Notes: a model not told the origin generated them from the sequence alone. Positions 24,909 to 32,601 are shown, counted from the first letter of the stretch. The stretch: DNA of 64,000 nt from Asaia bogorensis NBRC 16594 (GCF_001547995.1 NZ_AP014690.1:1670001-1734000), one strand, 5' to 3'. Program-made: numbers and translations.

Positions 24909-25158
24909 CCGCCCTCTCCTTCCGATGCTCCACAAAGTCGGCATAGATCGCGGCCATGACCTCGGGCGGCGCCTTGAGCGCGGCCATGACGCTCAGGACC
25001 GTGTTGATCGTGCTGTTCTGGCCCTTGATCAGGAAGCCCAGCGTGCTCGTGGAAATCCCGGCCTCCACGGCCACACTCTCTTGCGACCGGCCTTGCGCGA
25101 CGATCATCCGCCGCACCCGCTCGCCCAGGAGACGGTTGAAGGGGGTGGGGTCAGTCAT
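24901..25158 (-). CDS. XRE-family helix-turn-helix protein
   Basis: 85 residues with a Cro/CI-type HTH at residues 15-60 (SQESVAVEAGISTSTLGFLI). It is a small DNA-binding protein inside the early operon. The start and stop overlap both neighbours by eight bases, so translation is coupled. It may modulate int/xis expression. Confidence 0.65.
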   Translation of the reverse strand: MTDPTPFNRLLGERVRRMIVAQGRSQESVAVEAGISTSTLGFLIKGQNSTINTVLSVMAALKAPPEVMAAIYADFVEHRKERADG

Positions 25159-25348
25159 GCGCGTCTTGCTCCAGCTTTTCCGAATAGTAAGTTACGGAAG
25201 TGAAGCTCTCCGCGAAAAACAGGCGACCACATTCTCCGCAATCTACCTCTGAGCCGTCTTCTATCTTGAATTCCCAGCTATCTTCGTGTTCGTGCCCACA
25301 GTATGGGCAGACTAGCAAACGCGTTCCGCTCGTATCGATATCACCCAT
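25151..25348 (-). CDS. Zinc-ribbon small protein
   Basis: 65 residues with two CxxC knuckles (CPYCGHEH at residues 14-21, CGECG near 37-41), enough for one zinc ribbon. The rest is acidic. Such proteins occur in phage early regions as possible modulators of host transcription or replication; no precise role can be assigned. It overlaps both flanking genes. Confidence 0.6.
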   Translation of the reverse strand: MGDIDTSGTRLLVCPYCGHEHEDSWEFKIEDGSEVDCGECGRLFFAESFTSVTYYSEKLEQDAHD

Positions 25349-26201
25349 GCTCGCCTCCCTCGCGGATGGCTGCGCGCACCGTTACGAGCGCACGCTCGCA
25401 ATCCTCTGTGACCTCGCTGTGGATGATATCGGCGCGTTCACCGTCACTCATCCTCAGACAGACAAACTTACCGTTGCGCGCATTGTATCCGCCTCGCTCT
25501 CCGTCTGTTACTTGCTCAAGGGCGCGTGCAGCTTCTTTCAAGACCCCCTCCAACTCCTTCACCCGAGCCTCAAGCGCGGCGACGTTGGCGGGGCGGGTGA
25601 GCTTTGCCGCGATCATTTCGCGCTTTTGTTCATCAGGCGCCGTCAACCTCTTTTTTGCTTTCTCAATGGCGGCAAAGGCTTTGCCAAAGTGCTCTTGTTC
25701 CAGAAAACGCATTTCTTGGAGATGCTCTGCTTCAGTCGCTGGCAGGGCCGTTTCCCGGTAAGCATCCTCCAACAGATCCGACGCTGCCTTCAAAAGTTCA
25801 TCCATAGCCTCGACAAACTCTTTTGTATCGTTGGCGCTGGCCTCCGTGTCCTTCCGGCGCTGCTCTGCTTTATTCAGCGGGAACCTTTTGTCGCGCTCCT
25901 GCCACCAATTCAGTTCTTCAGACGCCTCTTCACGGTTAATCCCGTGCCTTCGCATAAGGGCGTTGAGCGTGCTTTCCTCATCCGCATCAGCGAACCGGGC
26001 GTTTTCGGCTTCATCCTCGATTTCTGATTTCCGGCGCTGCTCTGCTGCGCCTCGGGCCTCGGCTTCTGATAGTTCTCTATCGGCCCAGGCATTCGCTAGG
26101 GAATGGCTCATTCCCTCGTCTTGCCATGCCTGGGCAATGTGCTGCCTATGCGCCTCCCGCGTCCGAAACCTCGCGTTCTCCGGCTTCTGTTCGTGGGTCA
26201 T
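25341..26201 (-). CDS. Hypothetical early phage protein, helical and charged
   Basis: 286 residues, almost entirely charged helices. The first 80 residues are Glu/Arg/Ala-rich; FAAIEKAKKRL near the middle and a 35-residue coiled-coil-like stretch (VAALEARVKELEGVLKEAAR) follow. I do not recognise the family. The ATG at 26201 overlaps the stop of the preceding gene (ATGA). A structural or DNA-associated early role is possible. Confidence 0.6.
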   Translation of the reverse strand: MTHEQKPENARFRTREAHRQHIAQAWQDEGMSHSLANAWADRELSEAEARGAAEQRRKSEIEDEAENARFADADEESTLNALMRRHGINREEASEELNWWQERDKRFPLNKAEQRRKDTEASANDTKEFVEAMDELLKAASDLLEDAYRETALPATEAEHLQEMRFLEQEHFGKAFAAIEKAKKRLTAPDEQKREMIAAKLTRPANVAALEARVKELEGVLKEAARALEQVTDGERGGYNARNGKFVCLRMSDGERADIIHSEVTEDCERALVTVRAAIREGGEHG

Positions 26202-26368
26202 GTCCAAGCTTCCTTGATATCTTCGGCGAATGGCCCGATCCCAAACAACAAATGCACTTCGTGAGAGCTGAGATACATGCCGCGCTCTTTACGGTTGGCT
26301 TCCTGGCCTCGTGCGATAACTGCCCGGCACTCTTTCTCGAATGTCTCCGGCTCCCGTTTGTGGGTCAT
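26198..26368 (-). CDS. Small hypothetical early protein
   Basis: 56 residues beginning MTHKREPETFEKECRAVIAR. The frame continues upstream, but the real start is the ATG at 26368, which overlaps the stop of the gene before it (ATGA). Composition is that of a small helical phage protein of unknown function. Confidence 0.6.
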   Translation of the reverse strand: MTHKREPETFEKECRAVIARGQEANRKERGMYLSSHEVHLLFGIGPFAEDIKEAWT

Positions 26369-26508
26369 CCCAGTCTCTCCCCTGCGCTCCGGTCCTTCAC
26401 GGCCTCCTGCGCTTGTCCCTGCGCCGCTATCCGGGCGCGAATTGCATCCTGTGCCGCCTGCTCTCTCGTCAGGCGGTCCGCTATTTCCTCGTCGCCGGGG
26501 TGGGTCAT
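26365..26508 (-). CDS. Very small hypothetical early protein
   Basis: 47 residues starting MTHPGDEEIADRLTREQAAQ, a single amphipathic helix. ATGA overlaps join it to recT upstream and to the 56-residue gene downstream, which is the main evidence that it is a real translated gene. The shared MTH start with its downstream neighbour could reflect a small duplication. Confidence 0.6.
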   Translation of the reverse strand: MTHPGDEEIADRLTREQAAQDAIRARIAAQGQAQEAVKDRSAGERLG

Positions 26509-27317
26509 GCGGGGGCGTGCTCCAGTTCGTCGGCCTCTTGCACCGCATGCGCTTCGGCCAGCTCATCAAGCCGCGCCTCGATCATGCCAGCCACTGCGTT
26601 CTGTACGTCCTCGGCTATCGGATTTCCGGCTTCATCGGACTTCGCAACGATCTCGATCCACTTGCCACGCACAGCTACAGCTTGCTCAGGCCTCGTTGCG
26701 CGCTCCAGCCATCCCGAAATTCGTGCCGCGTGATCAATGGTCGGAGGAGTGCGCTTCGGTTCGGGCGTGAGGTCAACCGGCTCGCGGCGATCGTCCTGTG
26801 CGTCTGCCATTTCTTCCGGCGCGTAAACGCCAAGCATGACTTCCGGCGTATGACGGCGCGCCCAGACGCGGGCTGCGTGGTAAGTCAGCATCTGGTCCGG
26901 CGTCTTCTTCCACCACTGATTTTCAGTGCGGGCCTCTGACAGTTTGACCTCGACCGACCGGGCTTTCTTCTCGCCACGAATAAGGCCGGCGCAGATCACC
27001 GCTCTGTTATCGCCCTCTCCGGTAAACTCGTAATTCAGCCGCCCTTCCAGCACGCCACTCGTCTGGATCGCCGCGGCGACGAGCTTGCCCTCAAAGCACA
27101 TCTTGCCTTTGACGACTGCGGTAGCCTGGGCCACGGCAAAGGGTGACATCTGCCAGCGCATGGCCTGTTCGATCACCATCAGGCAATCGCCGGGGCTGCT
27201 CTGTAAGTGCTGCGGCACCATGCGAGCGGAGGCCATGGCCTGGGCCAGTTTCATTGCTCCCTGCATGCCCTCGATTACGAAAGATCCTGGGGCGCCGACT
27301 GTCGCTACTTCGTTCAT
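26505..27317 (-). CDS. recT: RecT-family single-strand annealing protein
   Basis: 270-residue phage recombinase that anneals complementary single strands. Diagnostic segments: MSPFAVAQATAVVKGKMCFEGKL near residue 60, the WWKKTPDQMLTYHAARVWARRH segment near 140 and TPEVMLGVYAPEEM after it. The last 90 residues are variable and acidic at the end. No RecE-type exonuclease is encoded beside it. The nearest nuclease candidate is the VRR-NUC protein at 34685, in the opposite operon. ATGA overlaps tie it to both neighbours. Confidence 0.88.
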   Translation of the reverse strand: MNEVATVGAPGSFVIEGMQGAMKLAQAMASARMVPQHLQSSPGDCLMVIEQAMRWQMSPFAVAQATAVVKGKMCFEGKLVAAAIQTSGVLEGRLNYEFTGEGDNRAVICAGLIRGEKKARSVEVKLSEARTENQWWKKTPDQMLTYHAARVWARRHTPEVMLGVYAPEEMADAQDDRREPVDLTPEPKRTPPTIDHAARISGWLERATRPEQAVAVRGKWIEIVAKSDEAGNPIAEDVQNAVAGMIEARLDELAEAHAVQEADELEHAPA

Positions 27318-27763
27318 TTTCTTGTCCTGATCTGAATGGTTCCAACGGGGGCAGCACCGAGCGTTGCGCCCGGTATCGTCTCGCCGCGTCGGAGGCGTTT
27401 CGTGAGCGTGGCTCGATCCAGCTTGTCCGGCTGGGGCGAGAACAGCGCCGGCATGGCGGCTCTCAAGGCGGCTTCATCGGTCACTGTGGCAGCAGGATCG
27501 GGGCGCGTTCTCGTCACCAGATACGGGCCGGCCTCGAATGAAACTGTGCCGCTCTCGTCGCATGACTGACGGACGCCTTCCCGCAGTTCATCCCGCATGG
27601 CGGCGCAATCCTTGGCGAGTGCATCCAGCGCCTCGATGCACAGAACCGCACCTGTGTCCGGATCATTTGCCGAACGCATCTGCTTGAGCGCGTCGATCAT
27701 CCGATCAAACGAGGGCTTCACGTGCTCCGCATATGCCGCGTTGGCGATGTCGAGGGTGTTCAC
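27314..27763 (-). CDS. Gp157-like early phage protein
   Basis: 149 residues. An N-terminal helical part (DALKQMRSANDPDTGAVLC) is followed by a C-terminal region (DKLDRATLTKRLRRGETIPGATL) like the tail of siphovirus Gp157 proteins, which are linked to phage recombination or phage resistance. The start is a GTG that overlaps the preceding stop, with GGAGAGG upstream. The position beside recT fits a recombination accessory. The family match is tentative. Confidence 0.45.
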   Translation of the reverse strand: MNTLDIANAAYAEHVKPSFDRMIDALKQMRSANDPDTGAVLCIEALDALAKDCAAMRDELREGVRQSCDESGTVSFEAGPYLVTRTRPDPAATVTDEAALRAAMPALFSPQPDKLDRATLTKRLRRGETIPGATLGAAPVGTIQIRTRK

Positions 27764-28095
27764 GCCCCCTCTCCCTTCGCCTTGGCGAGCACGGCGCGGG
27801 CTTTGGCGAAAGAGTCAGGCGCGAACCCTCGCTCCTCCAGGTCATCGGCGTTCAGATCCTGGCGGCCGGCGCACGATGTCGCTGAAACGAGCAGTTCCCT
27901 TGCGTCTGCGTATAATTCCTCCAAAGCCTCGGCCAGTTCCGGCGAGGTGGCTATCAGGTGGGCGTCGTCGGAAACTTGTTCACCTTCTCCATGCAGTATC
28001 CCTAACTGCGCTCCGGATGCATCGAGGATGGCAATTCCGCCCTCTTCTTCGTCTCTATCAAGACTCCAAGGCCCAGGCGTCCATTTCCCGCTCAT
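27760..28095 (-). CDS. Hypothetical early phage protein (WTPGPW type)
   Basis: 111 residues. It begins MSGKWTPGPWSLD and later has DDAHLIATSPELAEALEEL, a pair of phrases found together in a widespread group of small phage proteins with no assigned function. GGGAG eight bases upstream supports the ATG at 28095; a GTG at 28110 is also open. Confidence 0.65.
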   Translation of the reverse strand: MSGKWTPGPWSLDRDEEEGGIAILDASGAQLGILHGEGEQVSDDAHLIATSPELAEALEELYADARELLVSATSCAGRQDLNADDLEERGFAPDSFAKARAVLAKAKGEGA

Positions 28096-28268
28096 GAGCG
28101 TGTCTCCCACAATTCAGAAATCATCCGTCGATCTGCCTCAGTCCGCTGAGCCTCCCACTGCTGGATCAGGCTCTTGCGGAGCGGGGTCGCATCGAGCCCC
28201 CAGGCCTCGTTGCGTAGGTGCTTGAGGACTGCGTTTGCCTTCGCGAGGTCATGCTGCGCGGGCGTCAT
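28092..28268 (-). CDS. Small hypothetical early protein
   Basis: 58 residues, starting MTPAQHDLAKANAVLKHLRN, helical and basic. ATGA overlaps at both ends place it firmly in the coupled early operon. It is not recognised as any family. Confidence 0.6.
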   Translation of the reverse strand: MTPAQHDLAKANAVLKHLRNEAWGLDATPLRKSLIQQWEAQRTEADRRMISELWETRS

Positions 28269-28456
28269 TGTGCGGCCTCCTGCACGGCTTCGCGCAACTC
28301 AACGTTGCTCCGCATTTTCCAGAATACGCGGTCGGCTTCTTCCTTCATGCCGTCGCGACGCAAACGGCGTTCATGGTGCCCAAGCATCTCGTTCGTTGCC
28401 TGCAATTCCTGGCATACGTCCGCGAGCAAGGACGCATCGACTTGACGCTGTTCCAT
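28265..28456 (-). CDS. Small hypothetical early protein
   Basis: 63 residues, strongly helical with many Glu/Arg/Gln (MLGHHERRLRRDGMKEEADR). The ATG at 28456 overlaps the preceding stop; GTG at 28459 is an alternative. No family recognised. Confidence 0.6.
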   Translation of the reverse strand: MEQRQVDASLLADVCQELQATNEMLGHHERRLRRDGMKEEADRVFWKMRSNVELREAVQEAAQ

Positions 28457-28734
28457 CACCCTGCCCTCTGCTCAAGCACAGCACGGTTCGGCAACGCCTC
28501 GCCCAGTCGGCAGAACAGGCAATCAAGCTCGTCCGTATCGAACGCGCCCCGGTCATTCACGCGGGACAGCTTGGCGTTCACCTGCTGCTCTGTGCGCGTA
28601 ATCAGTTCGCGGATTTCCTCGGCGATCTCTGCGTCCTGGCTGACCGCCGCCTGAAAGTTGCTCATCGCACTGGCGCGATAATACGGGCTGCGGGTATCGC
28701 TGCTCCGGAACTGCATTCCGTCTGGATATGCCAT
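28456..28734 (-). CDS. Hypothetical early protein
   Basis: 92 residues. Residues 20-60 form a long amphipathic helix (DAEIAEEIRELITRTEQQV), and the C-terminal part has the CLFCRLGEAL cysteine pair. GGAGAGAGAAG precedes the ATG. An 80-base gap separates it from the next gene upstream, the only real break in this operon. Function unknown. Confidence 0.6.
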   Translation of the reverse strand: MAYPDGMQFRSSDTRSPYYRASAMSNFQAAVSQDAEIAEEIRELITRTEQQVNAKLSRVNDRGAFDTDELDCLFCRLGEALPNRAVLEQRAG

Positions 28735-28814
28735 CTTCTCTCTCCATCACTGGAAACACTGGCCGGAAACCCGGCTTGTTCGGCCCCGGCGTACCGGGGT
28801 CGCGTCAAGCGGGG

Positions 28815-29003
28815 TCAGAGATAGCGGTTCAGGTTCTCGATGATCTCGGCGACGGTGAACGAAGCGATCCTTTCGTCTTCGCTCACGAGGTCTTTCAGAT
28901 AGGAGCAAGTGTGCTTTGCGCGATCGACCGATACGCTCTCGCGTTCTTCGCGTGACGCATCGAAGAATGCGTCATGGAAGGCTTTGGCCTTATAGATAGA
29001 CAT
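28815..29003 (-). CDS. Small hypothetical early protein
   Basis: 62 residues, acidic and helical (AFHDAFFDASREERESVSVD). The start overlaps the stop of the gene before it (TGATG). No family recognised. Confidence 0.55.
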   Translation of the reverse strand: MSIYKAKAFHDAFFDASREERESVSVDRAKHTCSYLKDLVSEDERIASFTVAEIIENLNRYL

Positions 29004-29218
29004 CACTTCGCCCCCTGCGCTTCGGCGATCAGGGCAAGGATTTGCTCGGGGGTTTCTTTGACCTCGATGATCCTCACGTCTCCCTCAGAAATGGGGCGAA
29101 GCGTCATAGTCGAGTTTTTGGAACCTCTCCCCGAAAATGAGACAATGTCTGATGCTCTGACGCAGGAACGAAAATTCACGTCCCTAACCACCTTGGTCAA
29201 CATTACGAAGTCTGCCAT
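29003..29218 (-). CDS. Small hypothetical early protein
   Basis: 71 residues starting MADFVMLTKVVRDVNFRSCV. AAGGAA in front of the ATG at 29218 marks the start, although the frame is open further upstream in antisense to the antirepressor. The predominantly beta pattern with EVKETPEQILALIAEA at the end resembles small phage proteins that bind nucleic acid, but this is not specific. Confidence 0.6.
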   Translation of the reverse strand: MADFVMLTKVVRDVNFRSCVRASDIVSFSGRGSKNSTMTLRPISEGDVRIIEVKETPEQILALIAEAQGAK

Positions 29219-29244
29219 TTGGCTATTCCTTGATTTGTTGAGGG

Positions 29245-29970
29245 TCAGTGCTGAGCCAGTCGTGCGTCGAGGCGCGTAACACCGCGTGGCGTGACGTAGA
29301 CGGTCTGTGTCGCCACCTCCTCGCCTGCCGTGTTCGTGAAGGTCGCGTATTTCATCTCGACGTAACCGGCATCGACTGCGGAGGCGTATGCCTTCCACTT
29401 CCCGCGAGCGTCTTTGAAGATCCAGCCGACCTGACGCATCAGTTCGATGCCTTTCTGCGAGCCGATCTTCAGTTCCTTGCCGACTTCGCGCAGGTTCGTG
29501 CGGCCCTTGGCGTTTACAAGGCGCTCATGTGATTCAAGAGTGGGTTGCGCTGCTGCGAGTTGAGCTTTTTGGCGCTCGATTGTCGCCTGCATGACGATTA
29601 GGGCGCGGGCTGCCAGTTCTTCCGGCGTCTCGTCCGGCGCTGCGACCATGTATCCGCCGCACTTGCGGATGGACGGCAGAACTTCCTCGAAAACCCACTG
29701 CTCGAACTGCTGCGCCTCGGGCAGCTTGCTGCGAACGATCAGGCGGAGAACGTCAGGCTCGGAGAGAACGCGGACTTCCTGCATCCCGCCTTCGGTGGAA
29801 AGGGGGTAGCGTTTCGCGACCCCCTTGCAATGCTTGGAAATCGCATCTGCTGCGTTCGAGTATCCCAAACGCTCGGCCACGTCCTTGCCGACGAAGTGCG
29901 GCGCGTCGTCCAGCATGACGACCCGGATCTCAGCATTTGCAAAAACGAAGATTGTTGGCTCGGTTGCCAT
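29245..29970 (-). CDS. BRO/KilAC-type antirepressor
   Basis: 241 residues. The N-terminal BRO domain reads FVFANAEIRVVMLDDAPHFVGKDVAERLGY with FEQWVFEEVLPSIRK further on. The C-terminal 100 residues (NLREVGKELKIGSQKGIELM) form a KilAC-like DNA-binding part. Antirepressors of this group bind and disable the phage repressor to favour lytic growth. It is the first gene of the minus-strand early operon and sits directly behind an operator-containing promoter, so it should be silenced in the lysogen. GGGGAAG precedes the ATG. Confidence 0.82.
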   Translation of the reverse strand: MATEPTIFVFANAEIRVVMLDDAPHFVGKDVAERLGYSNAADAISKHCKGVAKRYPLSTEGGMQEVRVLSEPDVLRLIVRSKLPEAQQFEQWVFEEVLPSIRKCGGYMVAAPDETPEELAARALIVMQATIERQKAQLAAAQPTLESHERLVNAKGRTNLREVGKELKIGSQKGIELMRQVGWIFKDARGKWKAYASAVDAGYVEMKYATFTNTAGEEVATQTVYVTPRGVTRLDARLAQH

Positions 29971-29999
29971 CTGGCTTCCCCATCGGTGTTGATGGGGTC

Positions 30000-30028
30000 A
30001 ATGTGCGTTGTTTCCGCACGTCGGTCAA
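30000..30028 (-). promoter_or_regulatory. Early leftward promoter with repressor operator
   Basis: On the minus strand TTGACC (30028-30023) and CACATT (30005-30000) are separated by 17 bases. The spacer and inner -10 edge contain GTGCG-N7-CGCAC (30003-30019), a perfect copy of the operator found three times at the repressor. A weaker match lies at 30027-30043. The predicted start of transcription is about 23 bases before the BRO gene. Confidence 0.7.
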
Positions 30029-30052
30029 GCGTTTTTTCCGCACATGCCGCAC

Positions 30053-30077
30053 AAAAAGAAACCCGGCTGGGCCGGGC
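30053..30077 (-). terminator. Rho-independent terminator of the toxin/DUF6941 operon
   Basis: CCCGGC (30062-30067) and GCCGGG (30071-30076) form a stem with a 3-base loop. Read on the minus strand, it is followed by TTTCTTTTT (30061-30053). It would stop transcripts from the DUF6941 operon before the early promoter. Confidence 0.75.
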
Positions 30078-30159
30078 TTGCACGATTAGGAAAAGGAATT
30101 CTATCTTTCGTAGGTTGGGTTTATTCAACCTGAGATCGGCGACATTACCCGGTCCAAAG

Positions 30160-30570
30160 TTAGTCTACCTTTTTCGTAAGCCTCAGCCAACCTGATCTCT
30201 GCCAGTCATTACCGTCTACAGCAACGAACGACTCTAGTATTCCCGGTTGAGAAAACGAAAACGCCTCTAGAACTATCATCCCATAGAACACCAAGTTTTT
30301 ACTATCCGGCAATTGATCACTTGGTACGTTGGAGATGTCTTGTACGGTCTCGAACAACTCTTCTCCGTTTAGTGTCAACCTGAAAGATATCTCTTTGGGT
30401 TTATCCTCCTCACCGCAAAGAACTATATTTCTTACACAAAATTTTCCTGGTGGCGTCGGGAAAGTTCGTTGCTCCGCCGTTTTGGGATAAGAACCAACGA
30501 ATGTGAAACGCCCTCCAACTTCGATCCGCAGATCGTCATAGAACTCCGAGAGCGCCGGATAGTCTTTCAC
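30160..30570 (-). CDS. DUF6941-like protein
   Basis: 136-residue all-beta protein. EFYDDLRIEVGGRFTFVGSY near the start and the FPTPPGKFCV segment match the DUF6941 family, whose members begin with a 'CDDIR-EVGGK-LIG-Y' phrase and a 'P-FP--LPKLCV' strand. Function is not established. It is third in an AT-rich module and overlaps the antitoxin-like HTH gene by four bases, so the three products are made together. It may be a partner or effector of the toxin-antitoxin pair. Confidence 0.6.
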   Translation of the reverse strand: MKDYPALSEFYDDLRIEVGGRFTFVGSYPKTAEQRTFPTPPGKFCVRNIVLCGEEDKPKEISFRLTLNGEELFETVQDISNVPSDQLPDSKNLVFYGMIVLEAFSFSQPGILESFVAVDGNDWQRSGWLRLTKKVD

Positions 30571-30893
30571 TTTCCAACCCCCATCATGATAACAGAGGGC
30601 TTAATCTGTTCATTTTTGCCTGCACGGTGATTTTCTTCCGTCAGCTCAAAATTAATCTTTCTGTTGAGCGCATAAGCCATGTCGGCAATAGTCTCGACAG
30701 TTATATTTCGAGTGCCGTTAAAGATGCGCGTAACAAAGGATTTATCCTTTTCAAGCTTACGCGCCAGATCTGCCTTGCTGAGCCCGGATTTCGTGTTTTC
30801 TTCTGAGTAAGCTTTTTTCAGTTGCAGATCGATATCGCTAAGAAGCTCCAGATAAATCTTTCGACGCCTCGGAATAATTTTCTTAAAGGACAT
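30567..30893 (-). CDS. HTH antitoxin-like protein (HigA type)
   Basis: 108 residues. An XRE helix-turn-helix lies at about residues 40-85 (LSKADLARKLEKDKSFVTRIFNG) with a basic N-terminus. The GGAAGG site seven bases before the ATG at 30893 fixes the start. It overlaps the putative toxin gene by eleven bases; toxin-first order with HTH antitoxin second is the higBA layout. It probably neutralises the toxin and represses the operon. Confidence 0.65.
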   Translation of the reverse strand: MSFKKIIPRRRKIYLELLSDIDLQLKKAYSEENTKSGLSKADLARKLEKDKSFVTRIFNGTRNITVETIADMAYALNRKINFELTEENHRAGKNEQIKPSVIMMGVGK

Positions 30894-31359
30894 CTTTAAG
30901 CCTTCCACTCTCAGAGCTAACTGATTTCTCAAGCCCTAACTTACTACGAAAAGAAAGAACCTCTTGTATTAAAGGTTCGTATGCAGTGTTGATGAGCAGC
31001 TTCTGCTTAAGCTCCCAATTTACAAAGAGGAAGTGAGACTTTTCAGGGAACCAGCCGAACAATCTCACATGCGTTGTTTTTAGTTCCCAAACTCCGTGTA
31101 TTCTGTGCTTGAGATTACTTATTTCCTGGGGATAAAAGATAGGCTTTCCCGCGCAGAAATCATCTAACCGCTGCATCGCTTGCTCAAAGGGTGTTCTATT
31201 ACATCCTCCAATCCTAGGACGCCGCTCGAGCTCCTGCATTCGAAGCTCGCCGTCTTCTCCATACCAGATATACCTTTCAGGCAAGCCTTCAATATCTGGA
31301 TCATATTTGGTGATGCCCCTTAGGCTACCGAGTGCGCCGATAATCCCACCAGTTGCCAT
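30883..31359 (-). CDS. Gp49/HigB-like toxin candidate
   Basis: 158 residues. The segment HGVWELKTTHVRLFGWF and the following strands resemble the phage-derived Gp49-like (RelE/HigB fold) proteins, which are usually mRNA interferases. The N-terminal 60 residues are an extra charged region not typical of the minimal toxin. The ATG at 31359 is preferred over a TTG nine bases upstream. It is AT-rich compared with the phage core genes, suggesting an acquired module. Toxicity is inferred from family and operon layout only. Confidence 0.55.
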   Translation of the reverse strand: MATGGIIGALGSLRGITKYDPDIEGLPERYIWYGEDGELRMQELERRPRIGGCNRTPFEQAMQRLDDFCAGKPIFYPQEISNLKHRIHGVWELKTTHVRLFGWFPEKSHFLFVNWELKQKLLINTAYEPLIQEVLSFRSKLGLEKSVSSESGRLKDVL

Positions 31360-31438
31360 AAAAGTCAACTTTCTTTAATTGACGCAAAAGCGACGCACTC
31401 AAACGCCAAACGTGAGGTACTCCTGAGAGGAAAAGATC

Positions 31439-32188
31439 TCATTTCCATAGCCACTTGCCTACCACACGCCCATTGATATGGATATCGGTCAGAGCAACCT
31501 CGTCGATGGGGTAACTGGGGTTCACACTAATGATGCGAACGCGCTCAGGGACCGAATTGGGAATCAGCTGAAGTTGTTTGATAACCACACCGTGCCCATT
31601 CCATAGAACATAGACTCCATCATGACTGAGTTGCCGGTGACGGGTATCGACCAGAACTCGTTCACTGGGGAGGAAATCAGGTTCCATCGAGTTGCCGATC
31701 ACTCTGACGACTGCCAGCCCAGACGTGTCAGGAAGATAGTTCTCCAGAAAGCCTCTAGGCATAGCCCACGATGCAACGGGAGCATGCCCCTCGCCCCCGC
31801 CCGCGCTCTCATCAATCAATGCCCCCGATCCTGCCTGCGGAGAGATGTCGTATTCATTTACGACCACCGCGCCTTGGACTGGGTGCGTGGCGGCCTCTAC
31901 CCGTTTGGCGCGCTCGATACCTTCGCGAATTCCCATCTCGCCTGGGAAAACGCCAGCAAGTTCCCATACCTCTCGTAGTTCGATAGGCGGCTCGCCTCTA
32001 TCTACGAGCAAAGGCACGGCCTTCTCTACGAAATCGATCGGTAGGAACGGCTTCTTATAGGTGTCCTCGTAGGTTCGATAAGAGGACTGCTTCTCGCCGT
32101 ATCCCATAGCATCGGCAAAAGCCCTTACAGTCCACCCAGCGCGGTTCCGGAGAGCTTTGAGCTTGAGGCGGGGTAGTTCGTCGGTCAT
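31439..32188 (-). CDS. Phage repressor, HTH plus S24 peptidase (CI/C2 type)
   Basis: 249 residues. An N-terminal HTH (residues 8-50) is followed by a LexA-like self-cleaving domain: catalytic Ser167 in GNSMEPDF, Lys204 in VVIKQL, and an Ala119-Gly120 pair (SPQAGSG) as the likely cleavage site. It should hold the prophage silent and be inactivated by RecA during SOS. Its start is ten bases from the first of three operators, so it probably regulates itself. The frame is open further upstream, but the ATG at 32188 is where homology to the family begins. Confidence 0.9.
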   Translation of the reverse strand: MTDELPRLKLKALRNRAGWTVRAFADAMGYGEKQSSYRTYEDTYKKPFLPIDFVEKAVPLLVDRGEPPIELREVWELAGVFPGEMGIREGIERAKRVEAATHPVQGAVVVNEYDISPQAGSGALIDESAGGGEGHAPVASWAMPRGFLENYLPDTSGLAVVRVIGNSMEPDFLPSERVLVDTRHRQLSHDGVYVLWNGHGVVIKQLQLIPNSVPERVRIISVNPSYPIDEVALTDIHINGRVVGKWLWK

Positions 32189-32197
32189 GGGCGCATC

Positions 32198-32263
32198 GTG
32201 CGACAAAAACGCACAGCAGTCAGTGCGGAAATTCCGCTTGCTATATGTGCGGACATAGCGCAC
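32198..32263. promoter_or_regulatory. Repressor operators and Cro-side promoter
   Basis: Three 17-bp sites of the form GTGCG-N7-CGCAC: 32198-32214 (perfect), 32223-32239 (right arm CGCTT) and 32247-32263 (perfect). TTGCTA (32238-32243) and CACATT (32261-32266), 17 bases apart, form the rightward promoter, with the third site in its spacer. The -10 hexamer is identical to that of the leftward early promoter. An extra CGCAC half-site lies at 32268-32272. Confidence 0.75.
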
Positions 32264-32272
32264 ATTCCGCAC

Positions 32273-32494
32273 ATGACAATCGCTACCGATATCATAACTC
32301 GACTAGGTGGTACGCGCGCTGCGGCCAAACTGCTCGATAAGCCGCCCTCGACTGTCCAGTCATGGAAAGGTTCAGGGTTCATTCCTGCTCGCTATCAGGG
32401 AGAAATTCTTGAGAAAGCGCGACACGCTGGGATCGAAATAAATGCTGCTGATCTCGTAGGCGCCCGTCGCACCCCAACGGAGGCCCGCCCATGA
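32273..32494 (+). CDS. Cro-like HTH regulator
   Basis: 73 residues with a compact HTH (ITRLGGTRAAAKLLDKPPST, residues 8-27) of the type found in Cro-like proteins opposite S24 repressors. It opens the rightward early operon. The -10 box ends seven bases before the ATG, so the mRNA probably begins at the start codon itself; no Shine-Dalgarno sequence exists in front of it. It presumably represses the repressor side after induction. Confidence 0.75.
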   Translation: MTIATDIITRLGGTRAAAKLLDKPPSTVQSWKGSGFIPARYQGEILEKARHAGIEINAADLVGARRTPTEARP

Positions 32495-32601
32495 GTCTCC
32501 TGCACTTCCTCGAAATCATCATCCCCGCCTGCGCTGCCATCCGCCTACTCGTCTGGGCGTCCGGCGTGACGCGGGCCACAAGCTCGGAGGAACGGTCATG
32601 A
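32491..32601 (+). CDS. Very small membrane-like protein
   Basis: 36 residues, beginning MSLLHFLEIIIPACAAIRLL, mostly one hydrophobic helix. ATGA overlaps with the Cro-like gene and the next gene support translation by coupling. Function unknown. Confidence 0.45.
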   Translation: MSLLHFLEIIIPACAAIRLLVWASGVTRATSSEERS

